Below, piece by piece: positions 46,801 through 58,849 of a stretch of 64,000 bases of DNA. The first letter of the stretch is position 1. Each line of letters opens with the position of its first letter. The notes beneath the pieces were generated by a model. That model was not told the origin of the DNA. It saw only the letters and a list, made by a program, of their open reading frames with translations, and searched no databases. The stretch comes from Maylandia zebra (lineage: Eukaryota; Chordata; Actinopteri; Cichliformes; Cichlidae): positions 22,650,529-22,714,528 of the forward strand of contig NC_135185.1 in the NCBI RefSeq assembly GCF_041146795.1, read 5' to 3'. A program made the translations under genes and the position numbers.

Positions 46801-47833
46801 AAATAGAGTGAAAGAATGTTGTTGGTGGAAAGCTGGTAAAATATTTAGATGTTCAGATTTGTTCATGTTTTAACTCTGTGTCCACTTTAAATAAATTCTG
46901 CAAATATGTCCTGTGTCAGTCAACAAAAATCTATACGTAATTTTATGACTTGGCTTTGCTTCATCTCTAGTGTAACAGCAGCTGTGGTTCATGGTCATCA
47001 GTCTTTAGAGCACCAATCCGGTGGAATAAACATGACTTTTAATTTAAAATTCTCCTCTGTTTGTATTGCAGAAAGAAGATGAAAGAAGACAAAATAGCAG
47101 CAGTAGACCCGCCTAGCTTATGACTCAATTTGTTTATAAAATGAACAAATATTTGTAGTCATTGACCATAGACTGTATACACAAGATACAACAATGACAG
47201 CACCTATTGACTTGTGGGATAGCATTTTTTTAAAAAAGGCCTGAATCAGAGAGCATCTCAGGATCAATGGATACTCTGACTGTAAGCCAGCAGATGAGGA
47301 CACTGTACTGTACTTGAAGTGTCACAAGGATGCTTAATAAAGTTAGTAAACGGGATATCCTATCTTATGGCAAAAAAAGAAAAGCTGGACATCAATGAAA
47401 CAACAAATTGTAAAGACAGTCGATTGATCCAGAGACCTGTTGTGATCCAGGGCCTTCTGCGTGGTCAAACTGCAAGGACTACAGCACCGACAGGTTGTTC
47501 AGTCAGTGAGAGATGTCCAAACTGTTACAGTATAAAACATGTGAACACCAATCTTACTACATTCAAAAGTGTTAAAAAACGACTATATCAGAAAATCGAG
47601 ACCGTTCATATGCCATAACTTGTTTTGATCAGCCATTTATCCGACACAATTTTCTCCTGTGAATTATAATGAACTATTCACTGTATCAGTGTTTATCTTA
47701 CTCTAAATTATCAGTATCTATATCCGTATTTTGATTTGGGGTCATTGTTCATAAAAGTAATGCATTATATATTACTTGTTGTTGTTCCTACAAGTAATGT
47801 AGTATGTTAATTTCTCGCTGGAGAAAGTAATTT

Positions 47834-48334
47834 GTTATACTACTTGCTGAGTTACAGTTGTGTTACTTCACAAAATGAACTGAATTGCACTGTCACATAA
47901 TTACAAGTTAACGCCATAAAAACTGGGCTACAGTTCCACATGCAAGCAGAAATCCACAAATCACAAAATTATTTTAGTGTTTACACAAATACAACGACAC
48001 AAACCAAAGTTGAAAACCAGCTCAGAGAGACATCAAAGCGATTGTCACAGTGATTCTACTAAAAACAAGGTAAAGGTATAAATCGAGAGTACAATGAGGC
48101 TTACCACTGACTTTGTTACTGCTGATGTTGTGTGGGTTGGGATCGGCATACACTCAGCTTCAACAACACTCTGGGTTTTTCGCTATATTTTGCTATAGTT
48201 TTGTCTAATCTAATCTACTCTAATATTTGTGTTAGCATGCTAACACTAAGCTAACGCAAAGCTAGCCAAAGTATTGTTAACACATAGCTGGTCAAAAGCT
48301 AGTAATGCAAACGTAACTCAGCAAGTAGTATAAC
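47834..48334. mobile_element. Inverted-repeat element (22-bp perfect arms), MITE-like
   Basis: 47834-47855 and 48313-48334 are exact 22-bp reverse complements; their core is TACTTGCTGAGTTAC / GTAACTCAGCAAGTA. The flanks hold AAGTAATGCATTATATATTA-type sequence like that of known fish MITEs. No ORF lies between the arms. Confidence 0.7.
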
Positions 48335-50095
48335 ATTGTTATGTAGCTGTTTCTGTCCTGAATGCAGTTTGCACTTCACTTCACTTCAAAAATAAAAGTC
48401 ATGTCCATATTCCCATTCCTCAAATGCATTTACTTCCTCAAGCAAACTAGCATGAGTGCGCAAAAAGAAAAGGGTATGTTTGTTTGATTTTTAGCAATCT
48501 GCCCAGAATGCAGGTAACACGAGTTGTGAATGTAAAGTTTTAACATCGGGATCTGTGGAGTTCTTTTAGTGTCGATTTGATGACCTGCTTTTGACTTTTC
48601 GTCTTTGTCTTCATTTTTAGCTGTGGAGGTTCCAGCTTGGCTGTGAAAACACAAGCAATTCATAAAAAGTGCTGAGCATCATCATCGTCATCATGAAAAC
48701 AACATCATACTTTTACAGTTACAGTTGTTAATATGTTAACAGCTTTTAAAGTCTAGCGACATCACAATGGTCAATTTTGAAATGAATGGAGAACACCCAT
48801 CCTCAATCTTAGAAGGTGACAGAGAAACAGTCTTTAGTTACTCTACTAGCTGAAGGAAAATAACATCTGTAGACTGTCTGTGCAGCCAATTATACCACCG
48901 CACACTCATGTTTGTCTCTGATAAAAAAAAAAGAAGAAGAAAAAAGGTCTTGTAACTGTTCAAACGTTTTTGAGAGGACACACAATCTGGATCCAATTTG
49001 ACATCGAGGGCAACATATGTTTCTGTCGCAAGCTTTCAGGTCAAATGTAAATAGAAGACTGTGAGCACTTCATGTTGTGAATTCTTCACACAACGGCAAA
49101 AGCAAAACGAAAATAGCCAAATCCATACCAAATGCATGACTTATGCTTTTGTGGAATACGGAATGAAGCGATGTCCTCAACCGTAGGTGAAAAAGTTAAA
49201 TGTTCTATGTTAAGGGAACTTAACATATAGCTCCAAGTGCTTTACCAAATTTACAATATGCTCATGTACTATCAGAGAAAAGATACATTTACAGCTGAAA
49301 TCTTCACAAGTTATGTAAAGGTAATTAAAATGTTCCGCTGACATCATCCACAATACCAGCTGGTTCGTCACCACAATATCTGATTATCAGAAAAAACACA
49401 CCAAACTCTCTGAGGACAATAGGCGCTGTATTTTTGGAACATTTGACTCTAGAATAACTGCTGACAGCACAGGAAGGAACAGTTTTTCACACCACTTAAA
49501 ATAAATCGGGAAAGAAACATACAAAACAATATGCATTTGACATATGTAAATATTTGTTGTTGTTTAAACTGCTCTGATCTTCCTGTTACGTGGTGGCTTT
49601 CCTTCAATCAGTGTTGGGGGATTTCTGTGCTTAAGTACAGAGCAGATGGATAAAACCTAGACGGTTTTTTTTTTCTTTTTAGGTCCCCTGACCTTTTGGG
49701 CCGCTGTGTCAGTTTAGTAAGCCAGCTTTGACTATCCGCTGTCAACAAATAGGTTCGACGTATCTTTGAATTTCTTTATAGATACCACAGAATCTTTAAC
49801 CAGCTCTATCCTTTCAGTTTTACTACACTGGATATTATGAAACACTCAAAAATGACCAAATACTTTCCTTTCCAAAAGGTTATAAGAACTGATTTTAATA
49901 GCTGTAAGCATAACTGAACCTAGCATTTTTTTTCTTTTAGAGGAGCAGTAACAGTGGACTCCATTGTGGTAATTACAAAACACTGATCATGCTGCAAGCT
50001 GTGCTTGAACTTCAGAAAATGGTTTTATTGTTGGACCAAAGGTTGTGCTGGCATTTGTGATACTTGTCGTACTTGACCAGTTATAGAAATCTGTA
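48335..50095. other. Intergenic sequence, no supported gene
   Basis: AT-rich DNA with a short TCATCATCG run near 48675. No exon was recognised. Confidence 0.5.
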
Positions 50096-50157
50096 AACCC
50101 ACTCAAAACTGTTTTGAGTGGATTTGCTTATTTCAATGTAGTTTTAATTGTTTGTCA

Positions 50158-51120
50158 AGCCAAGCATCAGAATGGGGAAGAAAGGTGATTTAAGTGACTT
50201 TGAATGTGGTATGGTTATTGGTGCCAGATGGGCTGGTCTGAGGATTTCAGAAACTGCTGATCTGCTGAATTTTTTCCCACACAGCCATCTCAATGGTTTA
50301 CAGACCCCCCCCCCCAAAAAAAAAAAAAATCCAGTGAGCGTCAGTTCTCCAGTTGAAAATATCTTTTTGATGCCATAAGTATGAAGCAAGTGGCCAAAGT
50401 GCTTTGAGCTGATAGGAAGGCGAAAGTTACTTGGAAACCCACTTATTATGGCCAAATATTCAAAAGAGAATCTCTGAATGCCCATCAAACCCTGAAGCAG
50501 ATGGGCTACACCAGCGGACGACTACACTCGGTACTACTACTGTAAGCTAAGAACTGAAAACAGGGTGGCGTTTGCACAGACTCACCAACATTGGAAGCTA
50601 AATGGAAAAATGTTGCCTGTTGTGATTCAACGTGCTGATGGCAGGGTCAAAATTTAGCATACACAACATGAAATCATGGATCCAACCTGCCTTCTGTTGA
50701 AGGTTCAGGCTACCAGTGGTGGTGTACTGGTGTGGGGGATATTTTCTTGGCACACTTAGCCCCTTATTACAAAGGAATATTATTTAAACACTGCACCCTA
50801 CTCTACCATGTCCATCTCTTTATGACCACATTGTGCCCGTCTTCTGATGATTCCTTACAGCAGAAAAATGCACAAAACTCAAAATCGCCTCAAACTGGTT
50901 TCTTGAACATGACAATGAGTTCACTGTACTTACAATCACCAGATCTCAACCCAAAAGAGCACCTTTGGGATGTGTGATGCCATCATGTCAATATGGATCA
51001 AAATCTGAGATGAAAGTTACCTTTTTGAATATATACCAAGAAAAATTAAATCGGTTTTTAAGGACAAAGGGGCTCCAACCAGTGCTTGCAACATGTACAT
51101 AATAATGTGGTAAAAGTAAA
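50158..51120 (+). mobile_element. Decayed Tc1-like element, family B
   Basis: Starts abruptly at AAGCATCAGAATGGGGAAG and follows the family in order: GGTGATTTAAGTGACTTTGA, AGAAACTGCTGATCTGCTGA, GTACTGGTGTGGGGGATATT, TTCTTGAACATGACAATGAG, CACCAGATCTCAACCC and GAGCACCTTTGGGATGTG. This spans most of the transposase, including FLNMTMSSLYLQSPDLNPKE-like sequence. The left terminal repeat is missing, and stops and frameshifts are frequent. Confidence 0.85.
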
Positions 51121-52075
51121 TGTTTACAGGCACGTTGACCTAACTTTTGCTGCTTATCTGAGTCTTGTGTAGTTTAAGGTGCATTCAGTGAAAAAAAACT
51201 CAAATTCTCACATTCAAGCCTGGTTGCATAAATGATTCACAAACAGTGCAAAATAATTTGAGGGTAATGGGTCGATTGTTGAACTTTGGGCAGAGCCTAG
51301 ACTTGGTATTTCCTTCTGCTTTCCCATACTAAGCTAAGCTAAATACTTCCAGACATTAGCTCTACCTCTAGACCAAAGAAATAAGGGACTATAAAATGGC
51401 ACTGGTCTTCTAGTGCAACATACTTCCCAAAATGTTGCCCTTAAACCTTTGCTGTTGCATAGCAGGCGTTGTGCAGTCTCAGAGATAAAAGCTAACACCG
51501 TTTTTCTGAGAACGCTGAGAACAGTTTGACAAAAGCCCCCTGCATCTGAATAAAGTGTAAGGTTATCAGCTTGCATGTTACCGGTTCCAGTGTGACTTTT
51601 TCTCTGTGTGCATATTTTCACATGTCACTCCCTGAAGGCATGTTGCTGTCAACCATGGGAACTTGTGTATCTAACTGTAAGTCCACAGTCCTGCTCTGTC
51701 AGAAATAGGCCGGGTTGGGTTAGAAAATGTTTCATAAGCTTAGACTGACCTCCTTCTTCTCTGTTTCTCCCTCTCTGCCACTCCTCACAGCCCTCCCAGT
51801 TTCTCTATCTTCTTCTCACCTAAACATTAAAACAGTCAATGCAAAAATAGTATCGTATACTTTCACCATATGCACCCCAACATCTAAAAAAACCTACTTT
51901 TCATAGCGATTTCATTTCACTGCTGCATATTCAAAGTTCTTCCTCTCTTTCTTCATTTTTAATCTCTCACAAAAGTCTCCATTCTCATTAATATTTCCTG
52001 CATTCTGTTTTCTGATAGCTTTGTACTCCACGAATAATAGTCTTCCTACTAAACTGACTGAGGGAGGTGACTGAA
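51121..52075. other. Intergenic sequence
   Basis: No recognisable gene or repeat. Confidence 0.45.
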
Positions 52076-52409
52076 ATACTTGAATTTATATGACACTACA
52101 GTATGTTCTTGTAAAAGTCTGCACGTTGGTGTGCGAAGGTGCGTGTGCGTCTGTGTGTCTTTACACAGATGTCTGCGAGAGTCTCTATCCATGCGTGCAG
52201 TTGCCAGTCTGGATATCCATTTGCATGTGTGTGTGTGTGTGTATGACTGTGTGAGCATGTAATTGCATGCATGTGTCTCCGTGTTTGTCTCCATCTACCA
52301 TTTGACTGCCATCTGAATCTGTGGCACGTATAGCAGGAGAGCTACGAAACAGCAGAGAGACAGACAGGCGGAAAAGAGAAAGGGAAAAGTGTATGTGTGT
52401 GTGTGTTTC

Positions 52410-52417
<8 letters not shown>

Positions 52418-52442
<25 letters not shown>
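52418..52442 (+). repeat. Poly-G run (25 G)
   Basis: 25 consecutive G residues follow a GT run and a T run. It heads a purine-rich stretch that extends to the (GA)n at 52566. Confidence 0.9.
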
Positions 52443-52562
52443 TGAAGGAGACAAGAAGTAGGGAACAAGTGAGGAGGAGAAGGATGAGAGATGAGGACAA
52501 GGAGCAGAGGAGAAAGAGAGACAGGGGAAAGATGTGAGCATGAGAGAGTAAGACAAATAGAG

Positions 52563-52565
<3 letters not shown>

Positions 52566-52631
<66 letters not shown>
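52566..52631 (+). repeat. (GA)n microsatellite
   Basis: About 32 GA units. The Ser/Leu and Arg/Glu ORFs crossing it are not genes. Confidence 0.95.
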
Positions 52632-52635
<4 letters not shown>

Positions 52636-55080
52636 CTCGGAGCAGGACGGGTGGGGGTGGGGAGTGGGGGGGCATCAGCATACAGAGGCAGTCTGTGGTC
52701 TTCCAAGCAGCAGCAGCAGCAGTAAAAATAGGGGAGAGGAAAAACAACGATGGTTTGAAAGATTAAATTCCTGTTGGAATAGGAAGTGCAGAGAGAGGGA
52801 AGGGCAGATACTGAGGCAGGCAGTGGGGCTGCTGGGTAAAGGTACTGGTTTTGGCTTTAGTGCAGATATTTTTAAAGGAAAATTCCACTATAAAATACTC
52901 GCACAGCCCCATCGAGCATGCTGGATGCATGTTACAAAATGTAATTGCACTTAGTCCTTTGCGAGCACGGCTTAGAAACCCTTATTCGGACTGAAATTCC
53001 AGTGATTTTTTTTTCCATGCAATTTTTACACAATTTAAAGTCTTTTAGTGTTTACTTTCCCCAAACAGCTAATGAACAGAGCTTATATATGTCTACCCTG
53101 AGCGTATAGAGGAGAGGCCTTTCAGCCTCAGCTTGAACTCTTTTATTTATTGTGAAGTGATACGACTCTGGGTGGGGTAAAACATTATTACGCAACTTAA
53201 AACGCTCAAATTTCACAGTGAATGAATTTGCATTTATTCATGCCCGCTCATGTTGCGGCAGTGGCAGTTAATTTTGGAGCTTGTCACATAAAAATTCAAT
53301 TCATACGTCACCGAAGAAAACAAGACCACAAACTTTACCATTTTTTTGTTAACTAAGCATACCACATTTAAACCTGTGTCATGTTTATTTGTTTATCTGT
53401 ATATTCTAATTCAATAATTCAAGTGGTCTAAGAAGCAACTAGCCTTGCCTGTCTCCTCTGGGATTTCAAGTTCTCTTTCTTTCTTTGTTTTCAAACCTGC
53501 AGCAGGTGAGCAGTACAAAAAATTACCGTATTAAAAGCAAAACCTCAGCAGTGACTTGTTTTTAGCGCAGAGGAAGCATGTGCATGTTTGTCTGTGAAGG
53601 GTCTCCGAGAGGAGAGGGGGGAGCTGCAGGAGGAGGGCTGTCTGTCACGTTCTCCATTATTTATTCATTCATTTATTTACTGCCTTTTCCTATATTTATG
53701 TGACAGTATCTAAATGAGAGACACATTTTAAAAAAGGACAACATCTTTGTATGTCTGTGAAGGGAGAAGTCAATTGTAGATGAAAAGCTGCGATAGCATA
53801 ATTCAATAACACAACTTTCTCTCTCTTTTTTGGTCTTATTTGATTACTGGCGCTCTTTTTTAGCTTGTCACGGGTCATTTATGTCGACATGTTGCGGAAA
53901 TCGAGTAGAAAGTGGGTTTTTTTTTTGGAATCCTTTGACCAATTTCAGAGGCCTGCAAGTCTTATCTAGTTATTTACTAAAGTAAAAAAAAAAGGAGATA
54001 AAAACACACTTTCTGTTCTGTAAATCATCTGAAACCTCAGTCTTGTGCTACGTACATCTATTTCATTCATAAATAACACACTGATGACAGAAATCTGTTG
54101 AAAGGTTCAACAAACTGCTTAAATAAGCACCACTACATGGGTAACATAGGGTTTAACTTACCTTCATCTAGTTTAATAGTTAATAGAGTCCCTGAAATGT
54201 CGACGGTGTTCTTACGTCTTCTCGTTATTTGCAACAATGGGTTGGATTCGTGACTTAAATTGATATCGCACAAGAAAATCTTTTTTTTTTCCTGCATTAA
54301 CTCACAAAGAAAAAGCCTGTTCTGACAAAAGAAAACGGTGGGGAGGGGGGAGGAAGGAAGTGATTGCTAAGTGTTGGAAGGAGTCCCATATCTCTCTTAG
54401 AAGCCAATGAGCTCTGATAGAGAAATTCCAACAAACCGACTGATTGGCACCGCAAAGGATGCCATTCAATTAGAAATGAACATGTGAATGGAATGCTTCT
54501 GAGAGGGATCTGGAGTGATGAAAAATACAGGTTTGGCATGATTGAGCTCAAACCTGTTTGGGGCTTGCACGTGTGTGTATGTGTGTGTGTGCAATCTCCC
54601 TGATAGGATAGGGGCTTCGTTAGGGTAATTACAGCTTTGCTATGTAAATAAGCCTGTCATAGAGGAGAAAGACACACCCACCTCTTTTTCAGACCCAATT
54701 AACCTAACTCCCCTGGAGTTTACATACCTAGCGCTCTCCAGAACACACACACGTATACACACAGATAAAATCCATTCCAACACTACTGCGTGCACACTTG
54801 TCTACACTTATGTTAAGGGCGAATATAGTTATCGGCGAAGTCTTCCGTGCTCCAAACTTTTCCATTTCACACAGAGCCAGTCCTAGACACCAGGCAACGC
54901 AGTATGTGCGTGCGTAAACTTGAGAGCATTTGTGTGTATTCGATCCTGGGCGAAGCAGTAGACTACAGCTAGCCAGGTGATATCTGTATGCATAAGGCAT
55001 CACCCCAGGCTAACTGGCTGCTGGAGCTGTGGTGAGCAGCATCTATCATCTCAGGCCGCTGATGAATGTCTGTCCTGAAT
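52632..55080. other. Intergenic sequence with a possible conserved element at 54380-54740
   Basis: Mostly plain DNA. The part at about 54380-54740 is less biased and contains ATTAGAAATG, CTATGTAAATAAGCC and CCCAATTAACC motifs of the kind seen in conserved non-coding elements. This is impression only. Confidence 0.35.
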
Positions 55081-55765
55081 GGCTCTGTGGCGTAGTGAGG
55101 GGAGCAGAAAGAGAGAGCACAACATGACTCATGGTGGAAGGAGAAAGGAGGGAGGTGAGGGCTGGTGGTGGTGGGGAAGGGGGGGGGGGGACAAGGTGGA
55201 AAGATGAGGGAGAAGGGCAGAGGGGGAGGAAAAAGGGGAGGAAGACAAAGACGAGGAAAGAGTGGGAGCGATGAAGAACAAAAAGGCAAAAAACACAAAG
55301 ACAGAGAGGGAAAAGAAAGTGAAAATGCTCAGTGAGACTGCACAAGAATGTAGAGATGCAGATGCATCGGAAGGGGGGGAGTAGAGGAAGTGGCAGAAGA
55401 AGGTGAGGGGCGAGGAAGACGCGGAAGGAAGAAGAAGAAGCAGAAGAAGGAACAGAAATAGGAGATGGAATGGAAGGAGGGTGGAGAAGCATGAACAGGA
55501 AGAAGTGAAATGGAGGAAGAACAGGAAGGGGGGAGGAGAATGCGAGAGAGACAGAGATAGAGATGAAGGATGTGGGTGCATGGGGAAGAACAGAGGGAGA
55601 TAGTGGCAAGAAGGCATTAAAGTGGGTCAGAGGAGAGCAGGATGATGTGGAAGAGAAGGAAAGACAGAGAGGAAGATAAAGAGAGAAAGAGAGCATGTTG
55701 GGAGAAGCAAGAAAGTGATGGAGAAAGGATGGAGTGGAAAGAAAGGGAGGATAATGGTAGTTCAG
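55080..55765 (+). repeat. Long polypurine tract
   Basis: About 650 bp in which the plus strand is overwhelmingly A and G, with short C or T interruptions. It includes a G10 run near 55181. On the minus strand it gives a 248-codon Ser/Pro/Leu/Phe ORF that is purely compositional. Confidence 0.85.
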
Positions 55766-56468
55766 ATGACAGCAAACCCAATAATGCACCAAATAAAGAT
55801 TGACATATGTTGTATGGTGCGTGGACTAAATGCAAAAAACACATAAATGAACCCATAATCTCTGCCAAACAGAAGAAAACTTGTCAAACCAGAAAAAAAG
55901 TTGTTAAATACAGCTGATCCGTAACAGTAACTGTTTTTATGACATTTCAGCTGCGATGTGATCGGACAATTTATATTTACCATTTTCTGTAAAACATTGC
56001 ACACCATTGTTGATGCAAGATGTAACATCAGCTTGGTTCCAAATCACCCTGATTTCATTTCATCCAATATTGAATAAAATTATCATATATAGAGGGAAAG
56101 CACGACGACAAAAGCCCAACAGCCTTATCTGCATTTGAAACGGAGAGACAGACACACAATACGCAGTGACGCTGCTTGTGTTTATTCTCTGCAAAAGAGG
56201 AAGAGCCAGTGTTCCCGGGGATCATTGGGTTCTTGGATCAATATTGGTGCTATGATGAGACAGTGATAGAGTTTGTGGTCTAGAGCTTAAAAGATACCTA
56301 CACCATCACTTTCTCACTTTCCCCTTCTCTCTCAGAGTTCAGCTGGCTAAATTTGAAAATGCATATTCTTCTTCCTCTTTCGGCTCTCTGTCCACACTTT
56401 GACACCCTTCTTTTATAAAGTCATTACCAGAGTAGAAGAATCTGAAAACAACATCTCATTTCAAAGTA

Positions 56469-56931
56469 GTAGTGCTGAGCAGTACAAACTTCGGTATTGA
56501 TCCGAGTACTGCCAATACCAATACTGATACCGGTACCGATATTTTTAACCTGTTAAGGTAGCTTATGTAGGGGAAAGCAATGTGCTGCGATTCACGAAAT
56601 GAATCGTCATCAATTTACTTAATTCGGGACACATTTTAATGACCACCGTGATTTACATGTTCTACAATAATTAGTTAAAACAACAAAAAACACCTTTTAG
56701 TTTTTCTTGTATTTTGAAACTGTTTCTTTTTTGGAGACCTGGAATGTAAATGTTGTTCTGTTGTTTAACGGTGCAATAGGTCATAAATCATATTTGGATG
56801 CGACAATTATTTAACACAATTCAGTGGGCTACACGCTGAACGTAGTATCGATGCTATCATACTAGTATCTGATACCAATACCAGCGTTGGTATCAGTAGT
56901 GTCGATATTTGGAATGATCTGCCCAACTCTA
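56469..56931. mobile_element. hAT-like MITE
   Basis: The ends TAGTGCTGAGCAG and CTGCCCAACTCTA are imperfect inverted repeats of the hAT type. Inside, GATACCGGTACCGATA and ATCTGATACCAATACCAG echo the element in keap1a at 30018-31390. No clear 8-bp target duplication was found. Confidence 0.5.
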
Positions 56932-57372
56932 GGAGAAGGAAACTTTTTGAAGACCTTCCCGTGTTTGCACATGAAAGCAGTCTTTAGCTGCTTTATTGCA
57001 AACATTACACTGCATGCAAATATGAAACCATTAAGCTTAAGACAAATAGCAGTCCACAGCTTAAGTGCCCAGTCATATTTGAGTGAGTTTAAATAGGCTG
57101 CAAATAAATGTATTCTTATTGTCAGGGTATACTGTATGTCCCTTGGAAAAATCCCAACACTCTTATGTCTGTTGCATCACTCAGTGTTTCTTTGTTGCTA
57201 TGTTACATTCACTAGTTCACCGAGGAAAAATGTTTTGGTCATCCATAAAAATGATGCTCCTCGCTAGTGTTTTTTATCTGTTGTTCCTCTGTTCTTTCAT
57301 ATAATGTCTGCTCATCATGAGGTACATGCTCATGTAGAAAAAAAAGGCTTACCACACATACAGAAATATTTC

Positions 57373-57413
57373 TCTCTCTCTCCCACCCTTCTCTCTCTCT
57401 CTCTCTCTCTCTA
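57373..57413 (+). repeat. (CT)n microsatellite
   Basis: Two CT runs separated by CCACCCTT, followed by a CA-rich stretch. Confidence 0.85.
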
Positions 57414-57419
57414 ACTCTC

Positions 57420-58840
57420 ACGCACACAGAAATTCGTGCGCCTGCCTCCGCGCATACACACTGCGCCGTGCGCGCAGGCGTGCACGCCCGCAGACAGTCA
57501 GCTGTGTCCTTCCCACAGCTAGTAGCACGAAAACAGAACACACTGCCTGTCCCTGCCTTACACACATATACACACACAGACCCATGTGCACACACAAACT
57601 CTGAAACAGCCCTCTACACACTCTTAAAGGGACATGACACAAACTAACGCATTATATATCAAGCGCCAGCCCCATACCTGGATAATCAATTATTTTTTAT
57701 TAGTATTAATATTATATTAAATTGAAACGAAGCTTGTGTGTCTACAAGCATAAAACAAATATAACTCGGAGCTAGTGAACAGTGATAATTCCTTAATGCT
57801 CTCATCCCTGTGTCTTCATAAGATGGTCACTTTTTAATTATTTTATTTTTACTGTATAAACTATAAGCATGTTGATACAAGATCACAGAGATGATCACAT
57901 TTTACAGTGTGTAAAAAATGTTGCATTAGTGAAATAGTAAGAGTCCTTTGAAATTGAGACAACACGTGTTGCCCCAAATATTCTTTGAATATATAAGAAA
58001 CTTTTTTTGGCCTTATGATAAGGTTTGTGAATAAAGAGAGATAAAACTGGAAAAAGACTAAACAGATTAGGATAATTTTATCATCTGTATATACAGTGGG
58101 TGTATTTGTCTGCTAGTGACGCTAAAACGACTTCTTTATCTTCCAGAACGCATAAAATTGATAATATTTTATACCTCGGGACACTTTAGACACACAATGA
58201 GTGAATTATGTGCTTTAAGCAGCTGACCGTACTGATTGCACAACAAAACAAAATTAAAAAGATTAAATTATAGCAGAATAAGAGTTTTCTTCAATTACTT
58301 GTGTTCCTACTCCTCCTCCTTTAAGGGCCGTTGAGGTCAGAGAACACTAGTTTGGGAGGCAATAGAGAAGTATTGCATGGAAAATAAAATACAATAAAAT
58401 AAAAACACTAAAGGCTTCTGATTTGCACTTATATGTCAGCATGATAGCATCTATGAGTGGTGTACGCCGACTGTCCGAAGGCTCAGCAGTCAAAGGTAAT
58501 AACAGACATCTTTTTCTGTGCGCACAGGACTGGGGTGTCTGGTTGCCCTATACGGTGTCACTGCATGACTGGTGCTATGACTGGCCACAGGGGTAATTTA
58601 GAGGTACACAGGTCAACAAGGGTGGGTATTTGGGACTATCAAGCCCCCATCTGCTGTGGCAAAATGAAGCCCTGAATCTTTAGCAGGATACATATTGACA
58701 TATAATTGCTTAGAAAATGTTTCAAAACACCAAAAGCATTCAATCTGAATAATCTTGTGCTGTATATGAACTCACATGTAATGTAAGGCCTGAATTTGAA
58801 GGCCATCAAAAAGAACTTGAACTTCAGCGAAGTCGACAAA
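57420..58840. other. Intergenic sequence upstream of the ssbp promoter
   Basis: CA-rich at the left, then AT-rich. No exon was recognised. The short ORF at 58457-58675 has no domain. Confidence 0.45.
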
Positions 58841-58849
58841 AACTGAGTC

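Noticed and set aside
52185..52747. 150-173-codon minus-strand ORFs
   Set aside because: Products of (GA)n and poly-G repeats; repeated SLSL and PPPP only.
55046..55792. 248-codon minus-strand ORF rich in Ser, Pro, Leu and Phe
   Set aside because: Mirrors the polypurine tract on the plus strand; low complexity, overlapped by another such ORF, no domain.
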